Of a stretch of 7,481 nt of DNA, positions 6,058 to 7,481 are shown one piece after another (the stretch's first letter is position 1; each line of letters starts with the position of its first letter). The position numbers and the translations under genes are program-made. Source of the stretch: Spirochaetota bacterium (GTDB lineage Bacteria > Spirochaetota > B62-G9); assembly GCA_026990615.1 (NCBI GenBank), contig JALXDB010000124.1, positions 1 through 7,481 of the forward strand, given 5' to 3'. The notes under the pieces were generated by a model. That model did no database searches. It was not told where the DNA came from and saw only the letters and a program-made list of their open reading frames with translations.

Positions 6058-6062
6058 GGAGG
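6058..6062 (+). promoter_or_regulatory. Ribosome binding site fixing the TTG start of prfA
   Basis: GGAGG lies 7 bases before TTG at 6070, an ideal spacing, and no ATG or GTG offers a better start. Its first three bases also form the right arm of a near-palindrome, TCCAAA-T-TTTGGA (6048-6060). Confidence 0.75.
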
Positions 6063-6069
6063 CTATAAA

Positions 6070-7137
6070 TTGTATACGTTAGAAGAACTGGAGGAAAAAT
6101 ACAGGGCTCTTGAGAAGGAGTTGAGCAAGCAGGATATAATCTCCGACAAGGCTCGATATACAGAACTGACAAAAGAGTTCAGCAATATCAGCAGATTGCT
6201 TAACGATTCCAGAAAATTGAAAAAGATTGAGGAAGATATAAAAGAGTACAGGGACATGCTTTCATCCACAGAGGATGAATCTTTAAAAGAAGATATTAAG
6301 AATGAGATTGAAAGCCTTGAGAGAGAAAGGGAAAAAGTTGAAAGGGAGATGCTCATCTCTCTGCTCCCCGAAGATCCATTAAGTGGTAAGAATATTATAA
6401 TGGAGATAAGGGCCGGTACGGGTGGTGATGAAGCCGCACTTTTTGCAGCGGACCTTTTCAGGATGTACAGCAGATACTGCGAGAGAAACGGCTGGAAGGT
6501 AGAGGTGATGTCCAGCCATGAAATTGGACTCGGTGGTTTTAAAGAGATCATATTCAGTATTTCTGGAAAAGATGTTTACAAAAAGATGCGTTATGAAATG
6601 GGGGTTCACAGGGTGCAGAGGATCCCTGTAACTGAGTCAGGAGGAAGAATTCATACATCGGCGGTTACAGTTGCTGTGTTGCCCGAAGCTGAGGAAACGG
6701 ACATTCAGATAGACCCTGAAGATTTAAGAATAGATGTCTTCAGGGCAAGCGGCCACGGCGGACAACATGTTAACACAACAGATTCGGCTGTTCGGATTAC
6801 CCATATTCCTACCGGTATTGTTGTTACATGTCAGGATGAAAAATCGCAGCATAAGAATAAAGAAAAGGCAATGAAGGTTTTAAGGGCAAGGCTGTTTGAA
6901 AAAGCAGAAAGGGAGAGAAAAGAGGCTGAAGCCAAAGAGAGAAGAAGCCAGATAGGAAGCGGTGATAGGTCCGAAAGAATAAGAACATATAATTTCCCAC
7001 AAAACCGCGTTACTGATCACAGGATAGGATTAACTCTCTACAAGCTTGACCTGATCCTTGATGGCGAGCTTGATGAATTAATCGATGCCCTGATCGCCTA
7101 CGATGCTAAAAAGAGGCTTGAAAAGATTGGGGCATGA
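6070..7137 (+). CDS. prfA: Peptide chain release factor 1 (RF1)
   Basis: This 355-residue protein is the class I release factor that reads UAA and UAG in the ribosomal A site and triggers hydrolysis of the finished peptide. Domain 1 is a long charged coiled-coil region (about 1-100). [17 protein letters not shown] (114-130) follows. The codon-recognition tripeptide P-x-T appears as P186-V-T188 in [15 protein letters not shown], marking RF1 rather than RF2, which has SPF. The catalytic GGQ is at 230-232 in [16 protein letters not shown]; its glutamine is the residue normally methylated by PrmC. The C-terminal part with [12 protein letters not shown] (308-319) is complete, and length is normal. 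It starts at TTG with a strong ribosome site and ends at TGA, a codon read by RF2. The usual following gene prmC (hemK) is not present within the window. Confidence 0.97.
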   Translation: MYTLEELEEKYRALEKELSKQDIISDKARYTELTKEFSNISRLLNDSRKLKKIEEDIKEYRDMLSSTEDESLKEDIKNEIESLEREREKVEREMLISLLPEDPLSGKNIIMEIRAGTGGDEAALFAADLFRMYSRYCERNGWKVEVMSSHEIGLGGFKEIIFSISGKDVYKKMRYEMGVHRVQRIPVTESGGRIHTSAVTVAVLPEAEETDIQIDPEDLRIDVFRASGHGGQHVNTTDSAVRITHIPTGIVVTCQDEKSQHKNKEKAMKVLRARLFEKAERERKEAEAKERRSQIGSGDRSERIRTYNFPQNRVTDHRIGLTLYKLDLILDGELDELIDALIAYDAKKRLEKIGA

Positions 7138-7150
7138 GTCCCCGGTGAGG

Positions 7151-7264
7151 ATGTCTCAAAAAATATTTTTCCCCTTTGATTATAAAGATGATTGTGGTGG
7201 CTGTGGTTATAATTTGAGGTTTCCAAATACAGCTTTTCATTATCTGGATTTAAAAGATTTTTGA
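7151..7264 (+). CDS. Possible 37-residue peptide with a CxxCG motif
   Basis: This short frame starts at ATG 7151, 13 bp after prfA, and ends at TGA 7262-7264. It contains DDCGGCGYNLRFP (13-25), whose C-x2-C-G-Y-x-L-R core resembles half of a small zinc ribbon. No second cysteine pair follows, so a full zinc site would need a dimer or a partner. GGTGAGG directly abuts the ATG, too close for ideal initiation. It could be a real small protein co-transcribed with prfA, a remnant, or chance. Confidence 0.22.
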   Translation: MSQKIFFPFDYKDDCGGCGYNLRFPNTAFHYLDLKDF

Positions 7265-7481
7265 GTATTGGGCTGGCATTAAGAGGGCATGTGTATTATA
7301 GCCTGTTTAAAATCTATTCGGCATGAATTGGTTTATTAACGTAAAAAGATTTAGAGGTGCTGTTGTTTTTAGATTACCGAGCTTTTAAACGTGTAATAGA
7401 GCGAAATTCGAGTTTTAAATATATAATATATAACAAATTACACGCTACTTTTTATAGTATTAAAGATATAAAATTATGTAT
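7265..7481. other. AT-rich non-coding end of the window with small repeats
   Basis: I find no gene here. Two similar elements, CGAGCTTTTAAA (7378-7389) and CGAGTTTTAAA (7409-7419), lie 31 bp apart. An exact 8 bp inverted pair, CGTGTAAT (7390-7397) and ATTACACG (7437-7444), flanks an AT-rich stretch of alternating TATA. These may mark a promoter or operator region for a gene beyond the window. Confidence 0.35.

Noticed and set aside
6063..6551. 162-residue minus-strand frame opposite prfA
   Set aside because: The strings of Ser and Leu are the reverse complement of charged coiled-coil codons of RF1.
7134..7148. ATGA overlap at the prfA stop as a coupled downstream start
   Set aside because: The frame ends after four codons.

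Overview
The window is AT-rich bacterial DNA. Genes start with ATG, GTG or TTG and most have clear GGAGG-type ribosome binding sites. It holds seven confident protein genes, plus one well-supported gene of unknown function. No rRNA, tRNA, CRISPR array, transposase or phage gene is visible. The mix suggests a free-living, probably anaerobic bacterium: a sugar-type solute-binding protein, a UroD/MtaA-like protein, an acetolactate synthase small subunit, phosphate butyryltransferase, YggT and release factor 1. I cannot name the phylum from the sequence.

Layout. Positions 1-303 are a non-coding, very AT-rich leader with a degenerate repeat of about 30 bp. A two-gene plus-strand unit follows: a secreted family 1 solute-binding protein (304-1557) and, 4 bp later, a uroporphyrinogen-decarboxylase-like protein (1562-2644). 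This unit converges on a minus-strand gene for a 158-residue protein of unknown function (2632-3108). The two 3' ends overlap by 13 bp, and a two-way terminator-like hairpin is built into the overlap. A stand-alone J-domain protein (3297-3593) diverges from the minus-strand gene.

The second half is all plus strand: ilvN/ilvH (3709-4185), ptb (4222-5154), a possible small membrane-protein frame without a good start (5169-5396), a two-repeat YggT protein (5435-6013) and prfA (6070-7137, TTG start). The last 340 bp carry at most a 37-codon frame.

Working together. The binding protein and UroD-like protein are probably co-transcribed and may handle one imported compound, but no permease, ATPase or corrinoid protein is in view. 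IlvN needs a catalytic IlvB encoded elsewhere. Ptb normally pairs with butyrate kinase, which is also absent, so both look separated from their usual partners. YggT and prfA are housekeeping genes. The window is mostly ordinary. The points most worth a second look are the terminator carrying both stop codons, the altered metal-site motif of the UroD-like protein, the orphan ilvN-ptb pair and the hidden membrane-type frame before yggT.
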